64,000 nt of DNA from Thermostichus sp047462415 (GCF_047462415.1 NZ_JANSJE010000001.1:1-64000), one strand, 5' to 3'. Counted from the first letter of the stretch, positions 1 through 8,790 are shown. Translations and numbers: made by a program. The notes: generated from the letters alone by a model not told the origin.

Positions 1-1
1 A

Positions 2-91
2 GAAATTGTGAAGCAATACATCCAGAATCAGTCAGAGGGTGCTATCCATCCCCACTGTATAGACGGTGGGGAATTCCGCACCTTACGTTAA
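2..91 (+). pseudogene. C-terminal remnant of an IS200-like (Y1) transposase
   Basis: The window opens inside a reading frame that ends at a TAA at 89-91. Its translation contains the motif IVKQYIQNQ. This resembles the C-terminal helix of IS200/IS605 TnpA proteins, which usually read YIENQ followed by a short Gly-rich tail. A GC-rich stem (CCCCAC at 49-54 pairing with GTGGGG nearby) overlaps the tail, as expected near the structured end of such an element. The gene starts outside the window, so it may be the intact end of a full element rather than a remnant. The family call rests on about 30 residues and is tentative. Confidence 0.4.
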
Positions 92-174
92 AGGCATACG
101 ATCCGATTGCCCAGCTATTGGCGATCACCGGCAGCCTGGTAGTTATAGCCATCTCAAATGGTAATAAAACATTT

Positions 175-300
175 CTCTGCGTCGTCATTACTACGCAATG
201 CTGTCGCGAACGCGCCGCTCTAACTCCCCTCTCCCTCTGGGAGAGGGGCTGGGGGTGAGGGCCAGCGGCAAAGTGTCTTCGTCTTGTTTGAAACGACTAT
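175..300 (-). repeat. Dispersed palindromic repeat, copy 1
   Basis: This intergenic element is built around a GC-rich hairpin (CCCCTCTCCC pairing with GGGAGAGGGG at 232-247). It is flanked by a module reading GTCGCGAACGCG and by ATAGTCGTTTCAAACAAG on the minus strand (283-300). The hairpin recurs at about 4160, 22890, 23695, 31715, 44230 and 62845. The flanking modules recur in inverted orientation at 4075 and 23662. It lies just beyond the stop codon of the exopolyphosphatase gene. It looks like a non-autonomous, MITE- or REP-like repeat. Confidence 0.75.
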
Positions 301-311
301 ATGCCCCTTGG

Positions 312-2027
312 CTAGACGGCTGCCTCAAAGGGATCCGCGCTGCGCTGAAGCTGGGTGGATAATTTGGGAATCACCTGCAGCTTGAACTGTTGCTCGAAGG
401 CCTTTTTCTTCTCGTTCAAGCTCCACAGCTCCAGGGCACAGTCGTCGTTGGGATGCCTGGGATCCAAAATCAGCTCCATCTGGCGGGGGCCTTCTCCCAG
501 AAGCTGAAAGCGGCAGTGGAGCCCTTGGATGGCCTGCAGGCGGCGGCGATCCAGAGCACAGGCCATGCGCAACAAGGGGCTAAGTTCCAACACCACTTGG
601 CGATCCCGCTCGTCGCTGAGGCGCTGGAAGTTCTCGTGCTTCTTCTTGGGGGGCGACTTGCGGTGGTAGCGGGCCAGGTTGGCGATCACCTCCACCTCTT
701 CTTCGTTAAAGCCCAACAGCTCCCCGTGGCGGATCAGATAGTAGGAGTGCTTGTGGTGGGCGGCATGGCTGATGAAATGGCCGCAGTTGTGCAGCATGGC
801 GGCCGCCCAGAGAAGAGCCCGCTCCCGGGATCCCCAGGAGTGCAGGATGCCGCGGGTTTGATCGAAAAGGCTGAGGGCAAACTCCGCCACCCGCTCGGCA
901 TAGGGGATCTCCACCTGATATTTTTCCGCCAACTTGAGGACGCTGCGCCGCCGCACCGAGCTGTGGTAGCGCAGCCGATCTTCAATGAGCCCCTGGCCGA
1001 TCATCCAATCTACGATCAGCCCTTCCCGCAGCGCCCGCTCGCAAAACTGGATCCGCTCCACCCCCAGCAGGCTCATCACCTCCTCCAAGATGACCGCCCC
1101 GGCCAGGATGATCTCCCCGCGTCTTTCTCCCAGACCGGGCAGCTTTTGCCGCTCGGCTACCGTGAGAGAGCGCAGCTCTTTGACATAGCCCCGCAGGGCT
1201 TCCAGGCTGAACTCATACCCCTGCAGGCGAGTGGGGGGAGCACCCAACCGGCGGCGGGCATCCAACTGGGCCAGGCACTCGATGGTGCCGGAGGTGCCCA
1301 CCAAGGTCAGGGATCCCGGCTGTTGGGAAGCAGCAACGATGCGCCTCATCTGCTCGATGGGAGCTTCCAGCATGCCGCGGATGTGTTGTCGCAGGGCCTG
1401 CAGCTCGGCAGGGGTGGGTGGGTCGTGGCGCAAAAACGCTTGGGTCAGGCGCACCGCTCCCACCTTGATGCTGCGCAGGAACTCCGGCTCTTGGCCGTTG
1501 CCCAGAATCAGCTCGGTGGAGCCGCCACCGATATCCACCACCGCGTGCAGCCGGTTGTGGAACTCCATGGCCGAGAGCACGCCCAGGTAGATGCGGCGGG
1601 CTTCCTCCTGGCCTGAGATCAGCTCTATCCGCAGGCCCAGCTCCCGCTCGATCCGCTTCAAAAACTCCGGCCCATTGGGGGCTTCGCGCACGGCACTGGT
1701 GGCCACCGCAACAATATCTTGCACCTGAAAGCTTTCGGCAAGGCGGCAAAACCGCTCCAGAGCCACCCGCGCCCGTTCCATGGCGGCAGGCGTCAGGGCG
1801 CCCGTTTGGCTGCAAAACTCTCCCAGGCGGACGGTGGCTTTTTCGCGGGAGATGATGGTGAAGCTGGGGATGTGGGGGTTGATGCGCACCACCACCATGT
1901 GCAGGGAGTTGCTGCCCACATCGATGGCGGCGATAACCGGAGCAACTCCAGATTCAGAAGAGGAGACCGGTTTCGCTTCAGAGGCGGCGGCAGAGCGTTC
2001 GGCAAGGTTGGCGAGCGAAGAGACCAT
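312..2027 (-). CDS. ppx: Exopolyphosphatase / Ppx-GppA phosphatase with C-terminal HD domain
   Basis: This enzyme is predicted to remove terminal phosphate from polyphosphate, or the 5' phosphate of pppGpp, in the cytoplasm. The N-terminal half is an actin-like Ppx/GppA fold with the phosphate-binding signatures AIDVGSNSLHMVVV and VVDIGGGSTELILG. The C-terminal third carries an HD-type region (HNCGHFISHAAHHKHSYYLI). At 571 aa it has the length of long, E. coli-type exopolyphosphatases. The frame also opens at a GTG at 2048; I chose the ATG at 2027, but neither has a clear ribosome site. It is divergent from thrS. Ppx and GppA cannot be separated by sequence alone. Confidence 0.9.
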   Translation of the reverse strand: MVSSLANLAERSAAASEAKPVSSSESGVAPVIAAIDVGSNSLHMVVVRINPHIPSFTIISREKATVRLGEFCSQTGALTPAAMERARVALERFCRLAESFQVQDIVAVATSAVREAPNGPEFLKRIERELGLRIELISGQEEARRIYLGVLSAMEFHNRLHAVVDIGGGSTELILGNGQEPEFLRSIKVGAVRLTQAFLRHDPPTPAELQALRQHIRGMLEAPIEQMRRIVAASQQPGSLTLVGTSGTIECLAQLDARRRLGAPPTRLQGYEFSLEALRGYVKELRSLTVAERQKLPGLGERRGEIILAGAVILEEVMSLLGVERIQFCERALREGLIVDWMIGQGLIEDRLRYHSSVRRRSVLKLAEKYQVEIPYAERVAEFALSLFDQTRGILHSWGSRERALLWAAAMLHNCGHFISHAAHHKHSYYLIRHGELLGFNEEEVEVIANLARYHRKSPPKKKHENFQRLSDERDRQVVLELSPLLRMACALDRRRLQAIQGLHCRFQLLGEGPRQMELILDPRHPNDDCALELWSLNEKKKAFEQQFKLQVIPKLSTQLQRSADPFEAAV

Positions 2028-2203
2028 GAATCGAAGGGGTTGCCACACTTCTAGAATACTGTGTGCTTTCCCCCCTTTTTCCTGGCCGGGTTGTGGGTTG
2101 AGGTTCGAGGGGGCAATTCCCCCTGCCTGGGATCCCGTCTGCCCTGGGCTCAGCCTAAGATAGGGACACGGATAGTCGTTTTTTTGTCGTTAAGCGGGTT
2201 CCG

Positions 2204-4015
2204 ATGTCTCAACCAGCCGCGTCGCCTCAGCAGGCCAACAGCCCTCTCAAGCTGCTGCGTACCCACGAATCTCCCAAGCTGGAGCGCATCCGCCACACCA
2301 CTTCCCACGTTTTGGCGATGGCGGTGCAAAAGCTGTTTCCCAAGGCCCAGGTCACCATCGGCCCGACGACCGACTACGGCTTCTACTACGACTTTGACCA
2401 TCCCCAGCCCTTCACCCCGGAAGATCTGGAGCGCATCAAAAAAGAGATGCAGGCGATCATCAAGAAAGGATTGCCGGTGATCCGCGAGGAGGTGAGCCGG
2501 GAAGAAGCCAGGCGCCGCATTGAAGCCCTCGGCGAGCCTTACAAGTTGGAGATCCTGGACAGCATCCCCGAAGGCGAGCCGATCACCATTTATCATCTGG
2601 GGGACGAGTGGTGGGATCTCTGTGCCGGCCCCCACGTGGAAAACACTAAGGAGATCAACCCCAAAGCTTTTGACCTGCTCAGCGTGGCCGGCGCCTATTG
2701 GCGCGGGGATGAGACCAAGCCCCAGCTTCAACGCATCTACGGCACCGCCTGGGAGACGCCAGAGGAGCTGAAGGAATACAAGCGGCGGCTGGAAGAGGCC
2801 AAACGGCGGGATCACCGCAAGCTGGGCAAGGAGCTGGGCCTTTTCATCTTTTCCGACGAGGTGGGGCCGGGCCTGCCCCTTTGGACCCCCAAAGGAACTA
2901 CCCTGCGCTGGGTGCTGGAGGATTTTCTCAAGCAGGAGCAGCTCAAGCGGGGCTATCTGCCGGTGGTGACGCCCCACATCGCCCGCGTGGATCTGTTCAA
3001 GATCTCCGGCCACTGGCAAAAGTATCGAGAAGACATGTTCCCTATGATGGCGGAGAATGAGCAGGCGCGGGCGGCAGAGCAGGGCTTTGTCATGAAGCCG
3101 ATGAACTGCCCTTTTCACATCCAAATCTATAAATCGGAGCTGCGCTCCTACCGCGATTTGCCGCTGCGCTATGCCGAATTCGGCACCGTCTATCGCTACG
3201 AACAATCGGGGGAATTGGGAGGCTTGACCCGCGTTCGCGGCTTCACAGTGGACGACGCCCATTTGTTTGTCCGCACCGATCAGTTGGAAGAAGAGTTTCT
3301 CAAGGTTGTCGATCTCATTCTGGTTGTTTTCGAGAAGCTCAGACTCAAGGATTTTCGCGCCCGCCTCAGTTTCCGCGATCCCAAGTCCGATAAATATCTG
3401 GGATCCCCGGAAGAGTGGGACATGGCCGAAAATGCCATTCGGCGAGCGGTGGAGAAGCTATCAATGCCGCATTTTGAAGGGATTGGGGAGGCGGCTTTCT
3501 ACGGGCCAAAGCTGGACTTTATTTTCCGCGACGCGCTGGATCGGGAGTGGCAGTTGGGCACGGTGCAGGTGGATTATCAAAACCCGCAGCGCTTTGATTT
3601 GTACTATGTAGCCGAAGACGGATCCCGGCAGCGGCCGGTGATGATCCACCGCGCTCCCTTTGGCTCGCTGGAGCGGCTCATTGGGATCCTCATCGAGGAA
3701 TATGCCGGGGATTTTCCTTTCTGGCTGGCACCGGAACAGGTGCGCATTTTGCCCGTTTCCGACCAATACCTGGGCTATGCCACCCAGGTGCGGGATCACC
3801 TGCGGGAACAGGGGATCCGCGTCCACATCGATGCCGACAGCGACCGCCTGCCCAAAAAGATCCGCAACGCCGAGAAGGCCAGGATCCCCTTCATGCTCAT
3901 TGTGGGAGAACAAGAACAGGCAACCGGCACAGTGAGCGTGCGCCAGCGCCACGGCCAAGACCTGGGATCCCTGACGGTGGCGGAGTTCCTGGCCCAGGCG
4001 CGAGCGCTGGACTAG
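2204..4015 (+). CDS. thrS: Threonyl-tRNA synthetase lacking the TGS domain
   Basis: It charges tRNA-Thr with threonine. The 603-aa protein begins almost directly with the editing domain (HTTSHVLAMAV, and DLCAGPHV with the editing Cys and His). The class II catalytic core follows: the zinc-ligand region MKPMNCPFH, motif 2 (YRYEQSGELGGLTRVRGF) and motif 3 (MIHRAPFGSLERLIGI). The C-terminal anticodon-binding domain occupies roughly the last 100 residues. The N-terminal TGS domain of E. coli ThrRS (642 aa) is absent. ATG at 2204 is the first start in the open frame. It is a single-gene unit, divergent from ppx. Confidence 0.97.
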   Translation: MSQPAASPQQANSPLKLLRTHESPKLERIRHTTSHVLAMAVQKLFPKAQVTIGPTTDYGFYYDFDHPQPFTPEDLERIKKEMQAIIKKGLPVIREEVSREEARRRIEALGEPYKLEILDSIPEGEPITIYHLGDEWWDLCAGPHVENTKEINPKAFDLLSVAGAYWRGDETKPQLQRIYGTAWETPEELKEYKRRLEEAKRRDHRKLGKELGLFIFSDEVGPGLPLWTPKGTTLRWVLEDFLKQEQLKRGYLPVVTPHIARVDLFKISGHWQKYREDMFPMMAENEQARAAEQGFVMKPMNCPFHIQIYKSELRSYRDLPLRYAEFGTVYRYEQSGELGGLTRVRGFTVDDAHLFVRTDQLEEEFLKVVDLILVVFEKLRLKDFRARLSFRDPKSDKYLGSPEEWDMAENAIRRAVEKLSMPHFEGIGEAAFYGPKLDFIFRDALDREWQLGTVQVDYQNPQRFDLYYVAEDGSRQRPVMIHRAPFGSLERLIGILIEEYAGDFPFWLAPEQVRILPVSDQYLGYATQVRDHLREQGIRVHIDADSDRLPKKIRNAEKARIPFMLIVGEQEQATGTVSVRQRHGQDLGSLTVAEFLAQARALD

Positions 4016-4074
4016 CGGCGGTTAGGCTACCTGTTCCAGCAGCAGCTTCTCGTTTGAATCTGGTTGAAATGTCC

Positions 4075-4204
4075 ATAGTCGTTTCAAACAAGGTTAAGAC
4101 TCTTCGCTGCCGTCCCAAGCGCTCCGCGCCGCTGACGCGTTCGCCTTTGCCGGCAGGGGGTGTTGGTACCCCCGACCCCTCTCCCGCAAGGGGAGAGGGG
4201 AGCT
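4075..4204 (+). repeat. Dispersed palindromic repeat, copy 2
   Basis: It begins with ATAGTCGTTTCAAACAAG (4075-4092), the inverted counterpart of the end of copy 1. It continues with CCCAAGCGCTCCGCGCCGCT (4113-4132), also present in copy 3. It ends in the hairpin CCCCTCTCCC-GCAA-GGGGAGAGGGG (4177-4200). It marks the boundary between the GC-rich thrS region and the lower-GC formamidase island. Confidence 0.75.
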
Positions 4205-4426
4205 AGAGATCAACCAGCAAGCTGTTTCATAACCGTTTGCAATGACTATAGTTACTTTGAACCGAGGTGAAACAGCCTGTCGATCTAAGCCGTTCTCCTG
4301 CCCATACGATTGTAGACAACAGCACTATCAACTGTAGCCCTTACTACAGTATTGCTTCCTTCATCGGAGATACACTTTTAGGCATCTGCAGCCTGACTCC
4401 AGAGCGACGGCTCAAGGATAGATCCG
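4205..4426. other. Intergenic region upstream of formamidase, no gene seen
   Basis: With the repeat before it, this makes a 411-base stretch without a protein-coding gene. It is AT-richer than the neighbouring chromosome and presumably holds the formamidase promoter. I see no convincing riboswitch; I looked for ykkC/guanidine-I features because of the amide-hydrolase context. There is no tRNA-like cloverleaf. GATAGATCCG directly precedes the formamidase ATG without a good Shine-Dalgarno sequence. Confidence 0.5.
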
Positions 4427-5632
4427 ATGCCCAAAACGCTGTTTAAAGTTGACCTGACCAAGCCGATGGATCAACAGGATCTGCCAGGTCACAACCGCTG
4501 GCATCCTGACATCCCTGCGGTGGTTTCTGTGAACCCCGGCGAAGTCTTCCGAATTGAGTGTAAAGACTGGACGGATGGACAAATTAAGAACAACGATGAT
4601 CCTTCCGACATTGAGCAGGTTGACCTAAGTGTTGTTCATGTTTTAAGTGGGCCTATTTGGGTTAACGGCGCCCAGCCTGGAGATATCCTGATCGTCGATC
4701 TGCTGGACATTGGGCCACTGCCGGGAGACGAGTGGGGGTTTACAGGTATTTTTGCCAAAGAAAATGGCGGAGGATTCCTCACCGATCATTTTCCCAATGC
4801 GGCCAAGGCCATCTGGGATTTTCAGGGTATTTACACCACTTCCAGACACATTCCTCATGTGCGCTTTGCCGGCATTATCCACCCTGGCCTCATCGGCTGC
4901 GCTCCATCCCACAAGTTGCTGGCAACTTGGAACAAGCGGGAGGCTGAGCTGGTTGCTTCGGCTCCTGATTTGCGCACTTACGGCGCGGGCCTATCTGGTA
5001 ATCAGCCTGTGCTGGCCGCCTTGCCCAATCCCAAGAACGCGATTTTGGGAACCCTGCCCAAGTCAGAGTATGAGCGGGTTGCTGCCGAAGCGGCCCGGAC
5101 GGTGCCCCCACGGGAGCACGGCGGTAACTGCGATATCAAAAACTTGTCTAAGGGAACACGGATCTACTTTCCGGTTTACGTGGAGGGTGCCAAGCTGTCG
5201 ATGGGAGATATTCACTTCTCACAAGGGGACGGAGAGATCTCTTTTTGTGGCGCCATTGAAATGTCAGGCTATATCGATCTCCATGTTGATCTAATTAAGG
5301 GTGGCGTTGAGAAGTACGGATTGGTTAATCCCATCTTTAAGCCTGGCCCTGTAGAGCCGCGTTACTCAGAATATCTTGTCTTTGAGGGCATTTCTGTGGA
5401 CGAGTTTACAGGTAAGCAACATTATATGGATGTTCACATTGCTTACCGACGTGCCTGCTTAAATGCCATCGAATATCTGAAAAAGTTTGGCTTTACGGGA
5501 GAACAAGCTTATCTCCTGCTCAGTTCTGCACCCGTGGAGGGCAGGGTGAGCGGGATCGTCGATATTCCTAATGCTTGCTGTACGGTGGCCGTTCCTACAC
5601 AAATCTTCGAGATAGATATCCTACCCAGGTAA
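4427..5632 (+). CDS. fmdA: Formamidase / acetamidase family amide hydrolase
   Basis: It likely hydrolyses formamide, or another short aliphatic amide, to ammonia and the carboxylic acid in the cytoplasm. The 401-aa length and the segments HNRWHPDIPAV, WTDGQIKNNDDPSDIEQVDL and EHGGNCDIKNLSKG are typical of FmdA formamidases. It is followed after 65 bases by a FmdB-type zinc-ribbon gene, the classical fmdA-fmdB pairing. I found no GGATCC in the 1.2-kb gene, although that hexamer is very frequent on both sides, and codon use looks less GC-rich. This suggests acquisition by transfer. The natural substrate is not certain. Confidence 0.93.
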   Translation: MPKTLFKVDLTKPMDQQDLPGHNRWHPDIPAVVSVNPGEVFRIECKDWTDGQIKNNDDPSDIEQVDLSVVHVLSGPIWVNGAQPGDILIVDLLDIGPLPGDEWGFTGIFAKENGGGFLTDHFPNAAKAIWDFQGIYTTSRHIPHVRFAGIIHPGLIGCAPSHKLLATWNKREAELVASAPDLRTYGAGLSGNQPVLAALPNPKNAILGTLPKSEYERVAAEAARTVPPREHGGNCDIKNLSKGTRIYFPVYVEGAKLSMGDIHFSQGDGEISFCGAIEMSGYIDLHVDLIKGGVEKYGLVNPIFKPGPVEPRYSEYLVFEGISVDEFTGKQHYMDVHIAYRRACLNAIEYLKKFGFTGEQAYLLLSSAPVEGRVSGIVDIPNACCTVAVPTQIFEIDILPR

Positions 5633-5697
5633 ATCCTTAGCTGTTCTTAGATGTTTCGAGCCATCTTGATATCTTTCTCAAGTGTTGGAGTAAGAAG

Positions 5698-5973
5698 ATG
5701 CCCCTGTATGAGTTTAAGTGTCAAAGCTGTGGTGAGTTTGAGTTATGGCGACCTCTGTCTCAATACCGGGATCCAGCGTACTGCCCCACTTGTAAGCAAG
5801 AGGGTAAGCGTCTTATTTCGGTTCCCATGATTCAACTTTCTAGTTCCTTGCCAGCTCCAAAGGGTGAAAGAGAACCTAAGTTGATCAGGCGGGAACAGCA
5901 CTCAAACTCTGACTCAAACTCCCGAAGGTATCGACTCCAATCTTGTGGGCGACCCTGGATGTTGCATCATTAG
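5698..5973 (+). CDS. fmdB: FmdB-family zinc-ribbon protein
   Basis: This is a 91-aa protein with an N-terminal zinc ribbon: MPLYEFKCQSCG, then CPTCK about 20 residues later, giving two CxxC pairs for one zinc. FmdB proteins were named as putative regulators of formamidase operons, but their molecular role is not settled. The second half is Ser/Arg-rich and looks disordered. GGAGTAAGAAG just before the ATG supplies a ribosome site. The 65-base gap after formamidase suggests cotranscription. Confidence 0.82.
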   Translation: MPLYEFKCQSCGEFELWRPLSQYRDPAYCPTCKQEGKRLISVPMIQLSSSLPAPKGEREPKLIRREQHSNSDSNSRRYRLQSCGRPWMLHH

Positions 5974-6074
5974 TCGTTTGTGGGCTGGTCAGACCAGATG
6001 AAGGAGCCCTGCAGACAATAGCAGCTATCAGGAGCCACAGCCCCGCTCTATTCGGCTGGGAAGCAACATGATGA

Positions 6075-6224
6075 ATCAGCGCTTTATTTCATTTATTGGT
6101 GATTCGTAAGGGCCGCCTTGTGGGCGAACTCGCGCCCAAAGAGGCCACTGAAGAGCGTCTGGAACTGCTGATGGGAGATACCCAGGATTTTTCAGCAGCT
6201 CAGGAAAAGTTGGGGGTAGTTTGA
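6075..6224 (+). pseudogene. C-terminal remnant of an ABC transporter ATP-binding protein
   Basis: After an in-frame stop at 6072-6074, the plus strand encodes LLVIRKGRLVGELAPKEA and then ATEERLELLMG, ending with TGA at 6222-6224. This closely resembles the last ~40 residues of sugar/nucleoside-type ABC ATPases, which end in a pattern like GRIVGE-(x)-TEEELGLLMAG. No Walker A, signature motif or start codon is found upstream, so only the tail survives. The last 25 bases overlap the 3' end of malQ on the other strand. It may be what is left of an uptake system once linked to the formamidase genes. Confidence 0.5.
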
Positions 6225-7801
6225 GAAGACCCTGTTGCCCGCTCTTGGGCCAAAGCTGCCCGCCGCTGCTCCAAGTCTTGCGGGGAGATGCGCCCGTAGG
6301 TGACGCTCAGCTCCGCCAGCCGCTGGGCCAGCTCCGGCCGCAGCATCTCCTCGCGGTAGCGCCAGGCCCAGTTGTTCTCGGCCCTGCCGGGGAAGTTCAT
6401 GCGCGCCTCTGCCCCCAGGCCCATCACATCTTGCAGGGGAATGATGGCCAGGTCGGCCACGGAAGCCAGGGCCAGGCGAATCAGATCCCAGTGGATGCCG
6501 TCAGATCCCTGGCAGCCCAGGTAGCGCAACAGATTTTGTTTTTCCCACTCCGGGCGTTCTGGGTCATGAAACCAGCCCACCACGGTGTTGTTGTCGTGGG
6601 TGCCGGTATAGACGACGAAGTTGCGCTCATAGCTATGGGGCAAATAGGGGTTATCGGGCCCCGAGCCAAAGGCAAAGAGCAGCACTTTCATGCCGGGCAA
6701 GCCAAATTGATCCCGCAGTTGCAACACTTCCGGTGTGATGTCCCCCAGGTCTTCGGCAATCACCGGAATTTCCCCCAGCCGGTCGGCCAACGCCTGAAAG
6801 AAGTCGGCCCCCGGCCCTTTCTGCCACTCGCCTTCTACTGCTGTTTCCGCCTCGCCAGGGATGGCCCAGTAGCTCTCGAAGCCGCGGAAGTGGTCGATGC
6901 GGACGCAATCCACCTGCTTGAGAATGGCCTGGATGCGCCGGATCCACCAGTCGTAGCCGCGAGCCTTGAGCACCTCCCAGTTGTAGAGAGGGTTACCCCA
7001 GCGCTGCCCAGTGGGGCTGAAATAGTCGGGGGGCACGCCGGCTACCTGCAGGGGCCGTCCCTGCTCATCCAGGTGAAACAGCTCGCGGTTGGCCCACACA
7101 TCGGCACTGTTGGGGGCGACATAGATGGGCAAGTCGCCGATCAGCCGCACCTGATGCCGATGGGCATACTCCCGCAGGGATCCCCACTGTTGGGCAAATA
7201 GGTATTGCCAAAACATCTGTTGGGTAATGGCATCGGCATGGCGGTCGCGGGCCTCTTGCAAGGCCAGGGGATCCCGTTGTGCCAGGGCCGGATCCCATTG
7301 GGTCCACTCCTGGTCACCATACACCTCTTTGAGGGCCATGAATAGAGCGTAGTCCGGCAGCCAGTCGGCCTCGGCAGCACAGTAGGCTTGAAAGGCTTCC
7401 CAGTCGGCGGCGGTGGCCTTGTCTTTGAAAGTGGCCCAGGCGCGGCGCAGCAGGCCCAGCTTGAAGGGGATCACGGCTTCGTAGTCCACCTGCTCGGCAT
7501 TCCCCGCCTGGATGGCCGGCCATTGGAGCAGATCCTGCCAGCCGCTGGGTTCCAGCCAACCGGCTTTGACCAGCAGCTCTGGGCTAATCAGCAGCGGGTT
7601 GCCGGCAATGGCAGAAAAGCTCATGTAGGGGGAGTTGCCCCAGCCGGTGGGCCCCAGAGGCAGCACCTGCCAGAGGCGCTGGCCGCTCTCCACCAGAAAA
7701 TCCACAAACCGGTAAGCAGCCGGCCCCAGATCGCCAATGCCAAAGGATCCCGGTAGCGAGGTGGGGTGCAAGAGGATCCCGCTGAGTCTGCCCATGCGCA
7801 T
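6200..7801 (-). CDS. malQ: 4-alpha-glucanotransferase (amylomaltase)
   Basis: It transfers alpha-1,4-glucan segments between oligosaccharides and takes part in glycogen and maltodextrin turnover. At 533 aa it is the short GH77 type. The catalytic landmarks are visible: VRIDHFRGFESYW with the nucleophile Asp, VIAEDLGDITPEV with the acid/base Glu, and TGTHDNNTVVGW with the third Asp. The N-terminus LLHPTSLPGSFGIGDLGPA is diagnostic. It is last in a long minus-strand run, 116 bases after the deacetylase gene. Its 3' end converges on a transporter remnant. Confidence 0.97.
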   Translation of the reverse strand: MRMGRLSGILLHPTSLPGSFGIGDLGPAAYRFVDFLVESGQRLWQVLPLGPTGWGNSPYMSFSAIAGNPLLISPELLVKAGWLEPSGWQDLLQWPAIQAGNAEQVDYEAVIPFKLGLLRRAWATFKDKATAADWEAFQAYCAAEADWLPDYALFMALKEVYGDQEWTQWDPALAQRDPLALQEARDRHADAITQQMFWQYLFAQQWGSLREYAHRHQVRLIGDLPIYVAPNSADVWANRELFHLDEQGRPLQVAGVPPDYFSPTGQRWGNPLYNWEVLKARGYDWWIRRIQAILKQVDCVRIDHFRGFESYWAIPGEAETAVEGEWQKGPGADFFQALADRLGEIPVIAEDLGDITPEVLQLRDQFGLPGMKVLLFAFGSGPDNPYLPHSYERNFVVYTGTHDNNTVVGWFHDPERPEWEKQNLLRYLGCQGSDGIHWDLIRLALASVADLAIIPLQDVMGLGAEARMNFPGRAENNWAWRYREEMLRPELAQRLAELSVTYGRISPQDLEQRRAALAQERATGSSQTTPNFS

Positions 7802-7917
7802 GGCTAAGCCTTTTTGCCCTGAGTGGTTTCACCGCCTATCGTGTCACTTTTGCAGCCCGATGGACAGCTCCAGAGGAGACAAAGTCCCAACCAAGTTGCA
7901 AAGGTGCCGGGATCCCG

Positions 7918-8790
7918 TCAGGCCATCTCAGGTGCAGGGCAGGCTTGGGCATACCAGTTGTAGAGGCCATCGCCGGTGGTGAGCCAAGTGTGGGGACGGG
8001 ATTGGATGTGCTGCAGCGCTTTTTTCAAGGATCCCATGCGCAGAGGCTGCCCGACGATGAAGGGGTGCAGGCCAATGGCCATGATGCGGGGGGAGCGTTC
8101 CCCATCCTGCCAGAGGCGGTCGAACTGGTCGATGAGCGCTTGGGCAAAGGTTTCTGCCGGCAGGCGGGCGCTGAGACAGAGGCTGATGTCATTGGCCTCT
8201 AGCGTATAGGGGATCCCCAAGAGGGGGCCGGCGGCAGTCGGGAACCAATAGGGTTGATCGTCGTTCACCCAGTCGGTGGTGTAGCGGATCCCGGCAGCCT
8301 TGAGCAAGTCAAAGGTGTTCTCGCTAACGGAAAACCCCGGCGTCAGCCAGCCCCAAGGCCGGGAGCCCGAAACCTGCTCCAACAGGGACAAGCTGCGCTC
8401 GATCAGCTCTTGTTCGGCTGCGCGGGCCAGGCCGCTGTGGCCAGTGGAGTTGTTCCAGCCATGGGCCAGCACCGACCAGCCGTAGTGGCGGATCCCTTCG
8501 ATGATGGGGGGGTAAAGCTCTACCATTTCCGCGTTCAGGGCGGCAGTTACCGGGATCCCCAGCTCGGCAAACAGCTCAAACAAGCGCCAAATGCCCACCC
8601 GATTGCCGTAGTCCCGCCAGCCGTAGTTGGCGATCTCAGGAGAGCTGGTGAGATGGGGTTGAATGGCCGTGCCCAGCCTGCCGAAGGTGAAGTGCTCGAT
8701 GTTCATGACCACGTAGACGGCCACCCGCGCCTGATCCGGCAGGCTCGGCAACTTGCGGCTGGGCAGAGCTGAGTAGGCAGGCGGCAGCAT
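7918..8790 (-). CDS. Polysaccharide deacetylase (NodB-like) family protein, allantoinase PuuE-like
   Basis: The 290-aa protein has a NodB-like barrel. MNIEHFTFG, YGWRDYGNRVGIWRLFELF and HGWNNSTGHSGL resemble the PuuE/allantoinase-like branch, which acts on small N-acyl or cyclic amides as well as on glycans. The C-terminal LTTGDGLYNWYA is also typical of this branch. No signal peptide is visible, so it is probably cytoplasmic. I chose the ATG at 8790, 29 bases after the pyrE stop; the frame stays open into pyrE. The substrate is unknown. Confidence 0.75.
   Translation of the reverse strand: MLPPAYSALPSRKLPSLPDQARVAVYVVMNIEHFTFGRLGTAIQPHLTSSPEIANYGWRDYGNRVGIWRLFELFAELGIPVTAALNAEMVELYPPIIEGIRHYGWSVLAHGWNNSTGHSGLARAAEQELIERSLSLLEQVSGSRPWGWLTPGFSVSENTFDLLKAAGIRYTTDWVNDDQPYWFPTAAGPLLGIPYTLEANDISLCLSARLPAETFAQALIDQFDRLWQDGERSPRIMAIGLHPFIVGQPLRMGSLKKALQHIQSRPHTWLTTGDGLYNWYAQACPAPEMA

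Noticed and set aside
390..1616. Plus-strand open frame of 408 codons
   Set aside because: It is the exact antisense of the exopolyphosphatase gene, with low-complexity Gln/Gly/Val content and no recognisable motif.
2100..2130. GGTTCGAGGGG resembling a tRNA T-arm
   Set aside because: No acceptor, D or anticodon stems can be drawn around it.
2150..3262. Minus-strand open frame of 370 codons opposite thrS
   Set aside because: It is a frame shadow of thrS; no family signature and no ribosome site.
4205..4426. Possible ykkC/guanidine riboswitch before the formamidase
   Set aside because: The conserved ykkC segments (ACGR and the GGGAGA-type core) are not present in order.
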